Assembly: GCA_910589415.1 (NCBI GenBank)
Contig: OU342633.1
Coordinates: 19,444,858-19,508,857, forward strand
DNA: 64,000 bases
Direction: 5' to 3'
Source: Malachius bipustulatus
Taxonomy: Eukaryota; Arthropoda; Insecta; Coleoptera; Melyridae
The notes under the pieces: model-generated
What the model was told of the DNA's origin: nothing
Seen by the model: only the letters and a program-made list of their open reading frames with translations
The model's database searches: none
Shown: positions 33,842 through 46,555 of the stretch, piece by piece
Layout: every line of letters starts with the position of its first letter
Position numbering within the stretch: position 1 is the first letter of the stretch
Made by a program: the position numbers and the translations under genes

Positions 33842-35200
33842 TATCGTGTGAGCAAATGAAAACATAATTTAGGTAGGCCTTGGAAAAAAATTTCATGTCT
33901 TAGATTGGATCTGTAAAACTGTAAAATGAAAATTTTGGTTTGAAAAATCGTAAACTCATTCTGATATTGCCTTCTTCTTGTTTTCCAATTTTATTGTCAA
34001 ATAATAATTATTTTGACATTTGCTGAAATAAGGTGCATCAGGTTGTTAAAATTAGTTTTGTATTTCTTGAATAACGCGGACATAAATTATTCGGAGATTG
34101 TTCCAGTTACCATGAAATTTATTGGATTATTGACACTGCAAACCCCGTAAAAATGTCATTTCAAGCCAAAGCAATAAAGGATTAATATCTAATAATAGTT
34201 TTCCTTAGTCTGCAGTTTGCCCTTTGTAAAATGGTAGGTACTTATTTATGTTTAAGGCCCTTATTACTTATCGAATTATCTATCTACTTATTAATAATTA
34301 TAGTAAAGTCATTTATTAAGTATTTGCACCTGATGAGGATTTCAGAGATGTTTACATCATATATTAGGAACTTTCTTCCTACTATGCACTCATGCTCATG
34401 ATAAAAGTAAGGTCTGTGATCTGTGGCTCTAGTGGTGGCCATTTTTTAAGAGGGCAAACTCTTCTGGAAATAATGTTTATAAATTTTTGGCGGATAGTCG
34501 CTCGCCCAATTTTTTTTCGAAAAACTATTCCCATAAAGTTGGTATGTCTATGCTTCTCCTAAATAGCTGTGCCAACGGAATCTTGCCTTGTCACACCCTT
34601 ACCTAAAAAAGTCCAGATAGGTGGTACATACGGTTTAAAAAACACAAATACGGCCCTGAAGGTGGAATGCGTTCATAAACAGAAACTGACGTTTATGTTT
34701 AACAACCAGAGTGATGCCTTACATTTTCAGGAATATCGTCGGATTGTTCCATTTTATTAACGTAATTCGAACGAGAAAGCAAAGGAAATAATAATTCAAA
34801 AGTATTAGATTATGTGTAACTGTCAGATTCACACTTTTTTAAATTTAATACTAATTTTTGTAATTTACTAATATTATGCACAGAATTGATTCACCCATGT
34901 GACCATGTGTTTCTTCTAAACTCTGCGATTGCACTTCAAGCGTCGTCATCGGCAATTTATGAACGATGCTAGATTTTTATCCAATCAAGCGAACTGGTTA
35001 TTTTCTGAACGTATCCAGAGTTTTTCATGTATGATGCAAACTGTAATTCATGAACGCACCCCAGACCACTCAAAATCACAAAATAAGAAAAATAAGATTT
35101 TTAAAATTAATGACAGTGATTTTATCGTAGGATTCAATCTAAGACATGAAATTTTTTTCCAGGGCCTACCTAAATTATGTTTTCATTTGCTCACACGATA
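33842..35200. mobile_element. Element with 70-bp inverted ends
   Basis: 33842-33911 and 35131-35200 are inverted repeats (TATCGTGTGAGCAAATGAAA at the left; TTTCATTTGCTCACACGATA at the right) around 1.2 kb of unique sequence. Frames inside (34569-34760, and one from 34929 that runs into the right end) show no domain. Probably a non-autonomous DNA element. Confidence 0.65.
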
Positions 35201-36730
35201 GTTTCATTCTCACAAAAAGTTGGGAAAAAAGTTGGGAATGTCAAATTTGACTTCATAAACGTCAGATTTTCCATGAAAGTACAACTGTCATCTAAAAATT
35301 CACATAATTTGTTATTAAGTCCGCGTATTAAACGTATTTTTCTCAGTAACTACGTGTTAGATACTAAAGTCTACAGCTTCGTAGATCCTATAAACCCGTA
35401 ATTGAAGGGTCCAATGCAATAACCAGTCAAGTCCATTTTTAAGGCAAAATTAGTTAGCAGTCGATTCTTGCATAGTATATAAAATTCTCTTTCGTCCTGT
35501 GTAATAACCAGCTCTTGATCATAGAAAATAAGGAAATTAAAAATTAAAATTAGAGTTGATGATATTGCTATTCTTTATTTAAAAAAAAAACATGGGTAAG
35601 TGGCAGTACGTGGAGATCTTGGAAACGGCAAGATATAAGGCCGGTTCTCACTAGTACGACACCGCACGGCAGCGGCACAGAATTGCGGGGGGATTTCACC
35701 CTGAGTCTGGTTCCCACTTGTACGACGTCCTACGACGCGGCGCGTAACGGCAAACGTCGTCTCCAATAGTCCGCATGTAAACTTATGTAGGTGTTCCCAC
35801 TAGCACTGCAACGGCACAACACTTCGCTAAACTGCCCCAGGCTAAACCAGCTTGCCGCTCGCAATAGTCCAGGAGGCATTCCCAGGTAGATGTCGTCGAT
35901 CGTCGTCATTCATAAACTTGAAAGCTTTATGATGGCCCTGCCATTATTGCAAGTCCTAAATAAACAAGTCAAACGCCTATACAATAACAAGTCTGTCTCA
36001 TTCGTACTCGTCTATATTTTCAGTAATAAATATAATTTTAAGGTAGGTATATTTTTCCGGAGCTCATTTTTTCGCTCCTTTATCCACTTTCGTGAAAATA
36101 TTGTATTCGTTCATTTGAAATGAAATGCAATAAGATGTTGCACATTGTAAATGTTATTTAAAATTTTCAATTACTTTTTGTGACTAACCGATGAAAGAAA
36201 GTTTTGAATTTGCTATTATTTTTTACTTTGAAAATTATTTAATGAATGAATTTAATAATAATGTATTTGTATAGTAATTGCTATGAAAATTCCTTTAACA
36301 ATGTCAATATATTATATGAACATTAAGGATAATATTGTGTATAATGTGAAGGTAACTATCGTGTATATTATATTTGGTATACATTTGATGATATCTGATT
36401 GTCAATAAGGTATACCTAAGTCGCCATGTCGGGAAAAAGAGTACCTACTCATTTTTTCCCTGCTAATTTACGTTTTTCCCCGTTAAGGAGCAGTTCGTAA
36501 GTGGCATTTTTATACCTCATGAAGGGGAAAAAATGTCTAACTTTTAGCCCGTCGCAGAAAAAGTATATAATTATTTTTACTTGTTCTACCGTTAACTGGA
36601 ATAATGGATCTACAAACTGGAACACCATTTATAACTGGACAGTCAAAATTACTTTGTAATTTGTATAAAATTTCATATAAAAATTAAAAATCTCAATTAG
36701 AAATATACTTCTTTAAAATTTGAAATTACA

Positions 36731-37311
36731 AGGTGGCCTAAATAAGTGTGGCAGTGTGAAAGTCATGTTTTTTAAATAAGACACCCGGTATATTATTAAA
36801 TTTTCGAATTTCCTGAGAAAATCAAAATCCATTAAGAATGGTTTTCAAAATAGCAGTTTAAATTTAGTAGGTACCTAGGTTATGAGTTATAAACCAATTA
36901 AAATAGCCATTTTCCATTTTCAAAGCAGCTTACATTGCAGACGGCTTAAGATATAGTAAAACGGCTTGCATGTATTTTAACTTTTTACGTCTGATCCTAT
37001 GATGTAGATGCAATAAATTTTATCCGCTGTAAGAAAATTTCAAGTACACTGTAAGTGACACTTGAAAAGTTAAAATAGCGTCATATAAGTCGTTTTCCGA
37101 TGTCTTGTGCCGTTTTCAATGTAAGCTGCTTTGAAAATGGAAAATGGAAATTTTCATCTGTTTTAACTCATGGCCTACTCTAAACTAAACTGAAAACCAC
37201 TCTTAATGGATTTTCTCAGAAAATCCGAAAATGTAATAATATATACAGGGTGTCCAATTCAAAAAACATAACTTTCATAAAGCCACACTTATTTAGGCAA
37301 CCTTGTACACT
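36731..37311. mobile_element. Fold-back element, family S
   Basis: Arms pair through AAGGTGGCCTAAATAAGTGTGG / CACTTATTTAGGCAACCTTG, ACACCCGGTATAT / ATATACAGGGTGT, and TTTCTGAGAAAATC blocks; the centre is near 37020. It contains the internal core (AACGGCTTAAG...AAAACGGCTTGCATGT) shared with R, F, G and G2. Copies lie at 53340-53510 (partial) and 57640-58140 (left end lost). Confidence 0.7.
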
Positions 37312-38429
37312 CGAAAATATTTTCCTATAAAATAGACTTACAAATATTAAGTATCTATAGATTTATTTATGAACGAAATTCGCAACCTCATTGTATTAGG
37401 AGCTATAGACCGACGCGCGCTTAACTGACAACCCTTTATACCTATATGTACTAACACTGTGTTAACAATTTTTTTTTATTGCTTTTATAAGATAATAATA
37501 ATTGTCTAGGTGTGGTGCAAGCAATAATTATTCATATAAACTATTCATGAATTAAAATTTACCTTTAAAACTGCCGTTTTTTTATATTTTGGATTGCGGA
37601 TATATTGATTTCGGATGAAGAAAAAATTAGTGTTTTTTAAACATTTTATTAAACAAACATTGTCATATTATACATATGGGCACATGTAACTTGCACACCA
37701 GTAATCCGTTTACGACTTGACATATTATTTAAGTACCTGTAATCTCATAGGTAAATTCCACACCGAGATCCAACCAGATAAAGATACTCGTACGCTGATA
37801 TCTTAAAGTGGTAAGAGGGTGAGCTTTACCCAATCCAGGTATGAGAGTTAATATTATTATTACACTTAATATAGTCATGTCAGCCCTCACAAATATAATA
37901 CATTATATTTGTTTATATTTTAAAATGTTTAAAAATTTAAAATATGGTAGGATAGCTATAACCAATAGAAAATTTTCACAACCGGTTGAAATTCGTTTTG
38001 TTGTTTCTATAATAAAAATAATACTACTTTTTTATCAGAAACTTTTCATCTCCATTAGATATTTATATTCATTGGGAGAAAATGCAATGCTTATTGCCGT
38101 ATTTTTTAACTAAAAATACGACTAACTTAATTGTACTAAGATAATTTTTTAGTTATTTATAAGAAAAAATCTACCTACAGGCACAGAGGTATTCTATGCT
38201 ATAGGATAGGTAGAATATTATATCTTTATTCTGGTTCGTCTGTAACAGCATTAAATTATACTTCCTTGGTGTGTAAATTACCAATAAGGACTAAAGACCT
38301 TTTAAAGGTTGGTGTGCAATTTACCTATGGGATTAGGGAGCAGGTAGTCTTAGTGTGGAATTTACCAACTCCGTTACGCATACTAACTCTTATGCCTCTT
38401 ATGTAAGAATTATTAGTATATTTTTTCAA

Positions 38430-39385
38430 TGAAAAAAAAAACCTTCTTGCGCATCAATCGCACAAATAGTGTGTTTTTATGCGATTTTATTATGAGTATT
38501 TTCATCGCTTTTGAAAAAGTTTACATAGTCAGGTCATATTATTAGCGTAGTGTTTACTGAGAAAATTTTTAAATTTTCATTTTTAAACTTAACAAAACAA
38601 AAAAATTTGGCATAATTTAACAATTTTGTCCCTCTTCATATGTCCTCCACTGGCTAAATTTACTCAAAAAATGCAATGTTTTATATTTACACTATACCTT
38701 TCATAAATTCGAAAAAAAGTGAAGGGGAAGTTTTGAAAAACGAAAATTTGGAATTTTGAAGAAATGAACATATGATGTGGAAATATTGGAATATCTCCGC
38801 CATTTTTCTTATTTGCTTCTTGAAATTTTCCAGAGTTAACGGTTATTAGTATAAGTTGTCTGCTGGAAAAATTTCATTTTAATTCCTTTAAAAATGTGCT
38901 CATAGATTGTTAGAGAAATTGAGCTCTTTTTACCCTTTTACTCACTTTTCTACCCACGCCACTGGCTTATTAATTAAAATAATGTAAATTTTGTTACATT
39001 AACTCAAATGTCAAATAATTTTTTTTCAATTCTGTTGACTTGATTTTAAAGTTTTTTCTCAGCTTGCTCATACAGGGGTTAAAAAATAGCAAATTTTCCG
39101 AAAATTGAAATGGCATCCCTTTGGAAATGGCTTAAAGTTAGCCAGTGACAGGCATAGGAAACGGGACAAAACTGTTGAATTTTGGCAGATTTTTTTGTTC
39201 GTTACATTTAAAAAGTCATTCTAAGGAACGTGTTCAAACGAAGTGAAATGAAATCACAGGTAAACCACTCAGCTAATACTATGGAAAATTTTGAAAAGTG
39301 AATTAAAAAAGCGGGGAAAGTGTTCATAATTGGATCGCATAAAAATACACTATTTATGCGTTTAATGCGCAAGAATGTTATATGC
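38430..39385. mobile_element. Fold-back element, family T (old)
   Basis: CTTGCGCATCAATCGCACAAATAG with TTTATGCGATTTTATTATGA (38450-38500) pairs with ATGCGTTTAATGCGCAAGAA (39355-39375). Inner blocks TTTGTCCCTCTTCATATG and CATAGGAAACGGGACAAA also pair. The arms are well diverged. Only part of it is kept in K copy 2, near 52640-52905. Confidence 0.55.
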
Positions 39386-39589
39386 TACAAAGAAATCAAA
39401 ATTCTTTACGGTATGCACGTGATGCATGATAACTGAAATATTTGCAAGTCCTTTTCATCGAAGCTTGTGCAAAAGCCATAACACACTTGTCACAGGTAAT
39501 CCCACCTTTCAGTTGTTCAGCCTCTCGTTATAGGTAACATAATAATAGAAGAACAAACTGTTTGCCTTTGCTTTGTATAATAATTCTGT

Positions 39590-39682
39590 AGAAATGGTAA
39601 ATCGCAAGAGAGATGTAACCCACCAGGTAGTAATCTCTGCACAATTGAAAACACTTATACCTGCTGATTTAGACCAGCAATA
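39590..39682 (+). other. Short frame kept in both K copies
   Basis: A frame beginning MVNRKRDVTHQ and ending IPADLDQQ then stop occurs here and, with one residue changed, at about 52328-52420 on the minus strand in K copy 2. It could be the end of a former K-encoded protein or a chance frame in a repeat. I do not recognise it. Confidence 0.25.
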
Positions 39683-41428
39683 AATTTTGTTAATGACGTT
39701 CATAAAATTTTAAAATTAGGTACTTTCCTTGCCACCATAGACTCAATTTAAAATCATTTTTATTTTAATTTCAAATTGTCTCTGTTTATTTTCATAATAA
39801 TAATTTTTGGTTATCAATAATTTCTAGCGGTAAATTTTGCAACAAAAAAAAAAACTCAATATGTTATATGCAAGTTTGCGGAACTTTTCCACCACACTGT
39901 GGAAGCATTGTTCAATGAAAAATTAGATTAGTACCTACCTAATTAAGTTAGCCAATTAATAGTATACCTATGCAAAAAACAACTAGAAATTCATTTCTGA
40001 TAATATATTTATTTTACTATACTTTCAACAAATTTTAATTTTCCTTTGATTTCATTTATTAATTTCCAGTCATAGTGGATAATCAGCTAATATATTAATT
40101 TATATACAATATACCAGGTAGGTATACTAATTCATTGAAAAATATAACATTATGCTACAATCAAGCTTTGGTTTATTAAGTGGGAACATTTTTAGAGCCT
40201 CACCTCCATTTCAGTCTACACATTGTTGGCAGCTACCTGTTGGGGTCTAAAGTACCGGTTTTTACCCCCAATAAATCATTCGAACAATTGAACTGGGAAT
40301 TAGATTTTTAAAATCTCTCCTCTCAAGCCATTATGTAGGTATATAGGTATTATTTAAATATTTCACCTGGTGTACATACATTATACTTGGGAAATAGTTA
40401 CAAAAGTTTATCTCCTTTTACATTTTTTTGATCTCCCATTACAAAAATTATAGAAATAGTTAAATATACCTATTAATGGACCAGTTAGTATCAAATGCAT
40501 TTAAGCCCAAAACACCGAATATATGCATTTATTATAAAACATTTCAAAAATATGCACTTTGCATATGCAAGTATGCAAATGCATAATTATCCTAGTCATA
40601 ATTATCCTAATCATCATACAGTAGGATTTTTTAAAACAGTATTTTATTTATTTTTTCAACAATGAACACGTCATTAATGAAAGGCATAAAAACATTTCAG
40701 CTATTCTTCACTACTTATTAAATAGAAAATAAAGTTGAACTTATAAGATGGTTTGTAAGTGTGGAATACGCTTCGAACCAAAAATACAAAAAAAATGTGA
40801 CAGAAATTTTAGTACCTGAATTAAAAAATTTCGCTATTGGCAGTAGTTTCTGTTACTCATGTATGGTGATATTTCTAATTATTATATACAGTATTTACTA
40901 ATATTGCAGTCAGAATATTGAAAATTCAAAATCACACTGAGATAAATGAGCAAAACGTTAAAATTTCAATAATTAGCACTTTCTGGCCACCTGTACAAAA
41001 CATTTAATTTTTTCACTATACTGACATATTTGGTGAATCTCGAACAAATTTTGTCGGAATTCCCGGCAAAACACGTTCATTTTTCGAAGTATTAAGTAGT
41101 ATGTTTTTTTTGTGATTTTGCAGTTTAGAAACAGGCAATTTTATGGAAATAAAACTCACAAATTCGGTATTGAAAAAACCTACTTTCAACTTTCACAAAA
41201 CAAAAATTCAATAAATTCAAGATTTTCAACATTTCATTCTTATTTTTTTCGAAAAAAAAATATATATCTCTCTTAATCAATCTCATTATGAAAAACACAA
41301 CTTTAAAAAAATTTCTTCGGAAACAAATTTTTTATTATAGCAGAAATGCTATTATGCACCTTGAATATAAACGAATATTTCCTTAAAAACAATAATAAAT
41401 AACTAACTAATTTTTTGGATGTATAAAT

Positions 41429-41452
41429 TATATTATTATTATTATTATTATT
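41429..41452. repeat. (ATT)n microsatellite, 3' side of the retrotransposon
   Basis: ATT/TTA trinucleotide run at the 3' end (minus-strand sense) of the non-LTR element. The other side of the same target is at 44111-44156. The uninterrupted counterpart in K copy 2 is at about 47524-47580. Confidence 0.7.
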
Positions 41453-41680
41453 TCTTCTGCATATATGTAGCATCTCGGGTCTCATCTCCCGGCGGCAAGC
41501 AACCATGTCGGGCTATTACCAAGACAAGGTCGCCATAGAAGTTCTACTACATGTGTTTAGTTTGTGTGTTGTGTCAATTCTGTTAAATGTGTCGGATGTT
41601 CATCTATTTGTATGTCTGCGTACAGAAATTTTCTAACGATGTGACATGTACTTATTATTGTGGCTTTCTGTAGTTCTATG

Positions 41681-42495
41681 TACAGGGTGATTCATTATAA
41701 TGTCGCCCCCCTTTAACTTTGTTATTTCATGTGTCTCAAAAAAAATAAAAGTAGGGTTATGTAGGTGCTAAAAAAGACTTTTTTATACGTAGAACAAAAA
41801 TTTGAAAATAGATCAGTATACAGGGAAAACCAAAAATTTAATTTTTTTTTTTCAATGGAACACCCTATATATGAATTTATTTTTCGATTCCTCGTAAAAT
41901 TCTAAGCATAATTTATATAACATACCGTATACCTAAATTCAATAGTTTCTGAAATATTCGCATTTGAAACTATTTAAAAAACCCGCTGTGTATAACTATA
42001 ACCTCGATCATCTAAAAGATTTGATACGGATTAAAATTAATAATTTAAATTAAAATAACCCAGAATTCATAACAGATTCATTGGAGAAAATGCGAACAAC
42101 CCTTATAAACCCTTATAAAATGTGTTGAAAAAAATGGAGGCCCAGTAGAGCATTTTATTGTTAGATTGCTTGATTTGCAACAGGTGTTTTATAAAATATT
42201 TGATGATGTTTCAAATGCGAATATTTCAGAAGCCTTTGAATTTAGGTATTCGGTATGTTATATAAGTTATGCTTAGAATTTTACGAGGAATCGAAAAATA
42301 AATTCATATATAGGGTGATCCATTGAAAAAAAAATTAAATTTTTGGTTTTCCCTGTATACTGATCTACTTTCAAATTTTTGTTACACGTATAAAAAAGTC
42401 TTTTTTAGCACCTACATAACCCCACTTTTATTTTTTTTGGGACACATGAAATAACAAAGTTAAAGGGGGGCGACATTATAATGAATCACCCTGTA
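41681..42495. mobile_element. Fold-back element, family M
   Basis: Ends TACAGGGTGATTCATTATAA and TTATAATGAATCACCCTGTA, with long inverted arms (about 250-400 bp) reaching a centre near 42090. Inserted in the non-LTR frame with a TA duplication. Non-coding. Confidence 0.85.
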
Positions 42496-42701
42496 CGTAT
42501 TTTTGTGCATTTTGAGTGTCTGTAAGCTTTTATGTAGTGTATATGGTACAACCCCTGTAGAGGACAAGACTATCGGTACGATGACTACCCTGTCCATCCT
42601 CCAGAGGCGCCGCACCTCCTGTGCTAGATCTATGTATTTTGTATGTTTTTCGGTGTCCGTTTTCTGCAAGTTGTGTGTATTGGGTATCGCTATATCTATT
42701 A

Positions 42702-43559
42702 TACAGTGTGGAAAAGCCAAATGGAATAAATTCGATAATAAATCAATGGAGATGGGTGCCAAAAAACGCTCGGACACGTCGATTAGTATTTTTAGTTGCG
42801 CATTTTTTTCAATGAAAACTTTTTATACAGGGTGTGTCGTGTAACAGTGCTCAATACCAACTTTCTTCTTTCAAATCAAACACCCTGTATATTATTACAT
42901 TTTCAGATTGCCTGAAAAAATGTAATAATAATGGTGTTTATAATTCAAATTTGTAACGAGTGATTTTTGAGTTATAAACAAATGAAAATCGCATTTTTTA
43001 ATTTTCAAAACAGTGTGTACACCGATAACGGCTCAAGATGTCGGAAAACGGCTTACATGTCCCTATCTTAACTTTTCATTTAGAGCCCTATTAGGTAGTT
43101 TAAATTTTTATACAGGGTCATGAAAATTACCAGATTTTTAATCACCCTGTATAAAAATTTCATCCACACAATAGGATACTACATGAAAAATTAGGATAGG
43201 GACATGTAAGCCGTTTTCCGACATCTTGAGCCGTTATCGGTGTACACTGTTTTGAAAATTAAAAATTGCGATTTTCATTTGTTTATAACTCAAAAATCAC
43301 TCGTTACAAATTTTAATTATAAACAGCATTATTATTACATTTTTTCAGGCAATCTGAAAATGTAATAATATACAGGGTGTTTGATTTGAAAGAAGAAAGT
43401 TGGTATTGAGCACTGTTACACGACACACCCTGTATAAAAAGTTTTCATTGAAAAAAATGCGCAACTAAAAATACTAATCGACGTGTCCGAGCGTTTTTTC
43501 GCAACCATCTTCATTGATTTATTATCGAATTTATTCCATTTGGCTTTTCCACACTGTAT
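42702..43559. mobile_element. Fold-back element, family R
   Basis: Ends TACAGTGTGGAAAAGCC and GGCTTTTCCACACTGTA; near-perfect arms of about 400 bp, centre near 43130. Inside both arms are ACAGGGTGTGTCGTGTAAC and a TTTGATTTGAAAG block. It carries the shared core (AACGGCTCAAGATGTCGG...AACGGCTTACATGTCC). Inserted in the non-LTR frame with a TA duplication. Confidence 0.85.
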
Positions 43560-44110
43560 ATGTATTTTTGTTTTCTTTGTCTATTAATGTGATGTCTGGT
43601 CTGTTATGATGAATTGTTTTGTCTGTGATGATGGCTCTGTCATAGTATAATTTGTGAGTGCTATTTTCTAATACTGTTTGCGGGTTGTATTTGTAATATG
43701 GTGTATACATGTCGATGAGTTTGTACTGAGCTGCGATTTTTTGATGTATAATGTTCGCCACCTGGTTGTGTCTATGTAGATAGTCGGTTTGTGTAAGTAT
43801 TCTGCATCCAGCTGTAATGTGTTGTATTGTTTCCTGTGATAAATGACATTTTCTGCATGTATCGTCTGTGATTGTGGTGTCCTTGAGTATATGTTTTCTG
43901 TAGTTTTTAGTATTTATTGTTTGATCCTGTATAGCAATCATGAACCCTTCGGTCTCCCCAAAAAGGTTCCCACAACTAAGCCACTTGTTCGACGCCTGTT
44001 TGTCGACATGGTTCTGGCTCAGCTCATGGGGGTGTCTCCCATGGAGTTCCTTCTGGGTCCACGACTGCTGTTTTGTATTATTATCTGTTATGTGTAGCTT
44101 CAAGTTTTTG

Positions 44111-44156
44111 TTTATTATTATTATTATTATTATTATTATTTTTTTTATTATTATTA
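44111..44156. repeat. (ATT)n microsatellite, 5' side of the retrotransposon
   Basis: About 15 ATT/TTA units with a T run inside; the partner of 41429-41452 across the retrotransposon insertion. Confidence 0.75.
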
Positions 44157-44426
44157 AACAACGTCCCATTAAATTTACATATCTACACTAACTGAGAAAC
44201 TTTTTGCAAATATGATCGGGAGTTATTAATTGGATACAATAATTCGAAACCCGTTCGATAGCCTGCGACAGGTCCGTTCTAACGCTCAACGACAGTCAGA
44301 GGGGGGAAGCTGCGGCAACGTCGTGCCGTTGCAGTGCTAGTGGGAACACCTACATAAGTTTACATGCGAAGTATTGGAGACGACGTTTGCGGTTACGCGC
44401 CGCGTCGTAGGACGTCGTACAAGTGG

Positions 44427-45021
44427 ATACACGGTCGGTTAAATTAGAGAAAAGTTGCACAATTTAATGCTTAATGAGAATCTGAATTTTTTCTTTGAAT
44501 ATTTCCAGTCATTGCTGAAATATCCTCAAAAAACTGAAAAATCAAAATTTCTTATTTTAGCCATATCTTTTTTATTATTGGGAAATAATGAATTATTTTT
44601 TGTAGGCTTACATAAGTCGTCAAAAGCTATCCACTTGACATTACAAAAATTTTCAAAGTCGACTAGATCTCAGAGTTTTCATAGCCAACTTTTGTTTTTC
44701 TTATGGCCGCCATATTGGTTTTTTATGTCGTTCGGTATAAAATAAATCAAGGACACCAAAAATTATTAACATTCGAAAAAATAAAATTTTCAAAAATTGT
44801 GTTTTTTTGCGGAAAAAAACAAAAAAATTTCACCCAATTACATTAATATGAAGTCATATTATTTGCTGTATGGTTTTTTACTTTTCATAATTATGATAGG
44901 TATTCGGTATGAAAAGTTTTTTTTTTCGAAAGAAGAATAAAATTTTTGAATTTTTTTTTTAATGTTATTAATTTTGAGTTTCCTTGATTTATTTCATACC
45001 GAACGACATAAAAAACCAATA
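44427..45021. repeat. Truncated H-type fold-back element
   Basis: Starts with CGGTCGGTTAAATTAGAG, as inside the full H element near 48661, and shares GTAGGCTTACATAAG and GGCCGCCATATT blocks. The return arm is present only around the inverted block CGACATAAAAAACCAATATG (about 45002). It has cut off the right end of K copy 1. Confidence 0.6.
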
Positions 45022-45046
45022 TGCATTAAACTTACCGCCAAACGGA

Positions 45047-45157
45047 CAGAAACCATTTCTGTCAGTCTAAACGGCGAGCAGGAATCCTCAAAAACAACTT
45101 TCGCAATGCTAATCCCCTATGGCCCGCTTTGAAAATCAACACCCTGTATATACGAGT
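45047..45157. repeat. Terminal fragment of fold-back family B
   Basis: About 110 bp nearly identical to the right end of the element at 8821-9548, ending in ACACCCTGTATAT. Only one end is present. Confidence 0.75.
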
Positions 45158-46495
45158 ATACCTACTTAATAATTGTAACAAATATGCTTCCTACAAAATT
45201 TTCTTCACATAAATTAATACAGGTCCAGTTTTTACAGAAGATGCTTCTATTTAACCAGTTTTCTCAACATGGAAAGACTTTTTCAGGAAAAAAATATTAT
45301 TATAATAATATTCTTGTTAATAATTTTAACATAAAAGGTATTCCAGCCATCATCTGTTGGATCGTGCACCGCAGACGCCGTCGCTTGGTTAAGATGTGTA
45401 TACCTATAGCTACGATCTACCGAAGTGGTAGGTCACGTAACTGGGTCCTCTTCAAGAGGGAAGCCGAAAAAGGATCTATCTGAAAAAAATTATAAAAAAC
45501 TAAATTTTTTTGATTCATTAGTTTTCACGTGAAGCAGCAGGTGTTTTAAAGAAAAACTCCCAGAGTCAGAAGGCGATTTATCCTTCTACAGATGATTAGC
45601 CCTCTTATTCTCAAAAATTTTGAAAAAATTTACGCATATTCTTTAGACAAAAATAAATAAACTTTTTCTTCATACTGCTTCCTTCTTTTGTAAAAAATAT
45701 CAAGAAAAAGAATTCATAGACCTTCATTTGATGCTTTTACTGAGAAGGAAGAGTTTTAGCAGAGAAACACCAAGAAACAAAAAATACTTATTTTTATCAA
45801 AGAATATGCCTGAATTTTTTCAGAGTTTTTCAGGCAACAAATAAGCGACCCATTATTTGAGGTTTCCAGCTCCGAAGAGGGCCCGCCGGTCACGTAAACT
45901 TCTTTACATAATAAAATGCCCAATAGTATAATGTACCAAACTAAATATGTAAGTATAAACAGAGAAGATAACACACACCGCAGCAACTCAGAATCTCAGC
46001 ATCTCAAAAGATTTGTATTCGTTTATCTACCTTCTAATAGTGTTTTAATGCAGTTTTTCTTGGGTGTTGTATTCATAACTTTGATAAATCCATCGTTGTG
46101 ATTAGAATTGCTTTTAAACCAAGACGCAGACAGAATGTGGTTCCTAAAACAATTATTTCGCATTCAGAAAGAGTTTTTTCGATTTATTTAAAATAACTTT
46201 TATTACTTACAAGAGCATGAAACAGCATAATATTGCACTTACCTTTCAAAAACTCAACAAATATGCGAAAGTTTTACGTTATAGGTACTATTATATTTCT
46301 AAGCTAAGTACTTCAAAGGTAAAGTTTCATCTAAAGTTTATTATTAGTTTGATAAAATACTGAAATTAAACAAATCAAATTTTACACAATAATTGCAAAA
46401 CTAAACGTCAGATTATGTCAAAATGAGAATTGAGATCTAAAGGCAGCTTCATTTTAGTTTAGAAATCGTCCGCAATGCGCGATGCGCTACCGGAA
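45158..46495. other. Sequence between K copies 1 and 2 with no recognised content
   Basis: Frames at 45184-45483, 45756-45986 and 45916-46101 show no domain or consistent coding signal. I see no repeat arms here. It may be the original host DNA between the two K insertions. Confidence 0.4.
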
Positions 46496-46555
46496 TGCGC
46501 GTGAACAGTGTACCCATTTTCGTCCGTCGATCTGACGGTCTCTTTATAGTATGTT

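Larger units (their letters stand above)
41453..44110 (-). mobile_element. R4/Dong-like non-LTR retrotransposon, 5'-truncated and interrupted
   Basis: Minus-strand coding remnants of the C-terminal part of an R2-group protein. The segment 44106-43560 has a C-x2-C-x8-H-x4-C motif (from CRKCH) and the R-P-D...D of the restriction-like endonuclease (HNRPDITLID). It continues at 42701-42496 and 41680-41557, where the frame stops. Two fold-back elements (R at 42702-43559, M at 41681-42495) split the frame; removing each with one TA keeps it open. The reverse transcriptase part is absent, so the copy is 5'-truncated. Both ends abut ATT repeats, the target type known for Dong of the R4 clade. It is absent from K copy 2. 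Confidence 0.82.
35637..44426 (+). mobile_element. Long element K, copy 1
   Basis: Begins with AAGGCCGGTTCTCACTAG followed by a GC-rich block (GACGTCCTACGACGCGGCGCG at about 35724). It ends with the inverted version of that block (44300-44426), so it is framed by terminal repeats of roughly 130-150 bp. The interior is AT-rich and holds no long frame of its own. Copy 2 (47231-56524) is the same element in inverted orientation. Matching segments include 35640-36270 with 55885-56520, 37083-37665 with 52985-53510, 39107-39836 with 52176-52905, and 40260-41413 with 47690-49650. Nested within copy 1 are elements S, T, a non-LTR retrotransposon, M and R. The right end is cut off by an H-type fragment. 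Confidence 0.7.

Noticed and set aside
34569..35401. Frames of 63, 90 and 74 residues
   Set aside because: They fall within or across the ends of the 33842-35200 element, with no recognisable domain.
42503..42844. Plus-strand frames of 113 and 64 residues
   Set aside because: They lie opposite the minus-strand endonuclease frame of the retrotransposon and run into fold-back element R; shadows.
43843..44191. Plus-strand frames of 84 and 83 residues
   Set aside because: Antisense shadows of the retrotransposon frame plus the ATT microsatellite.
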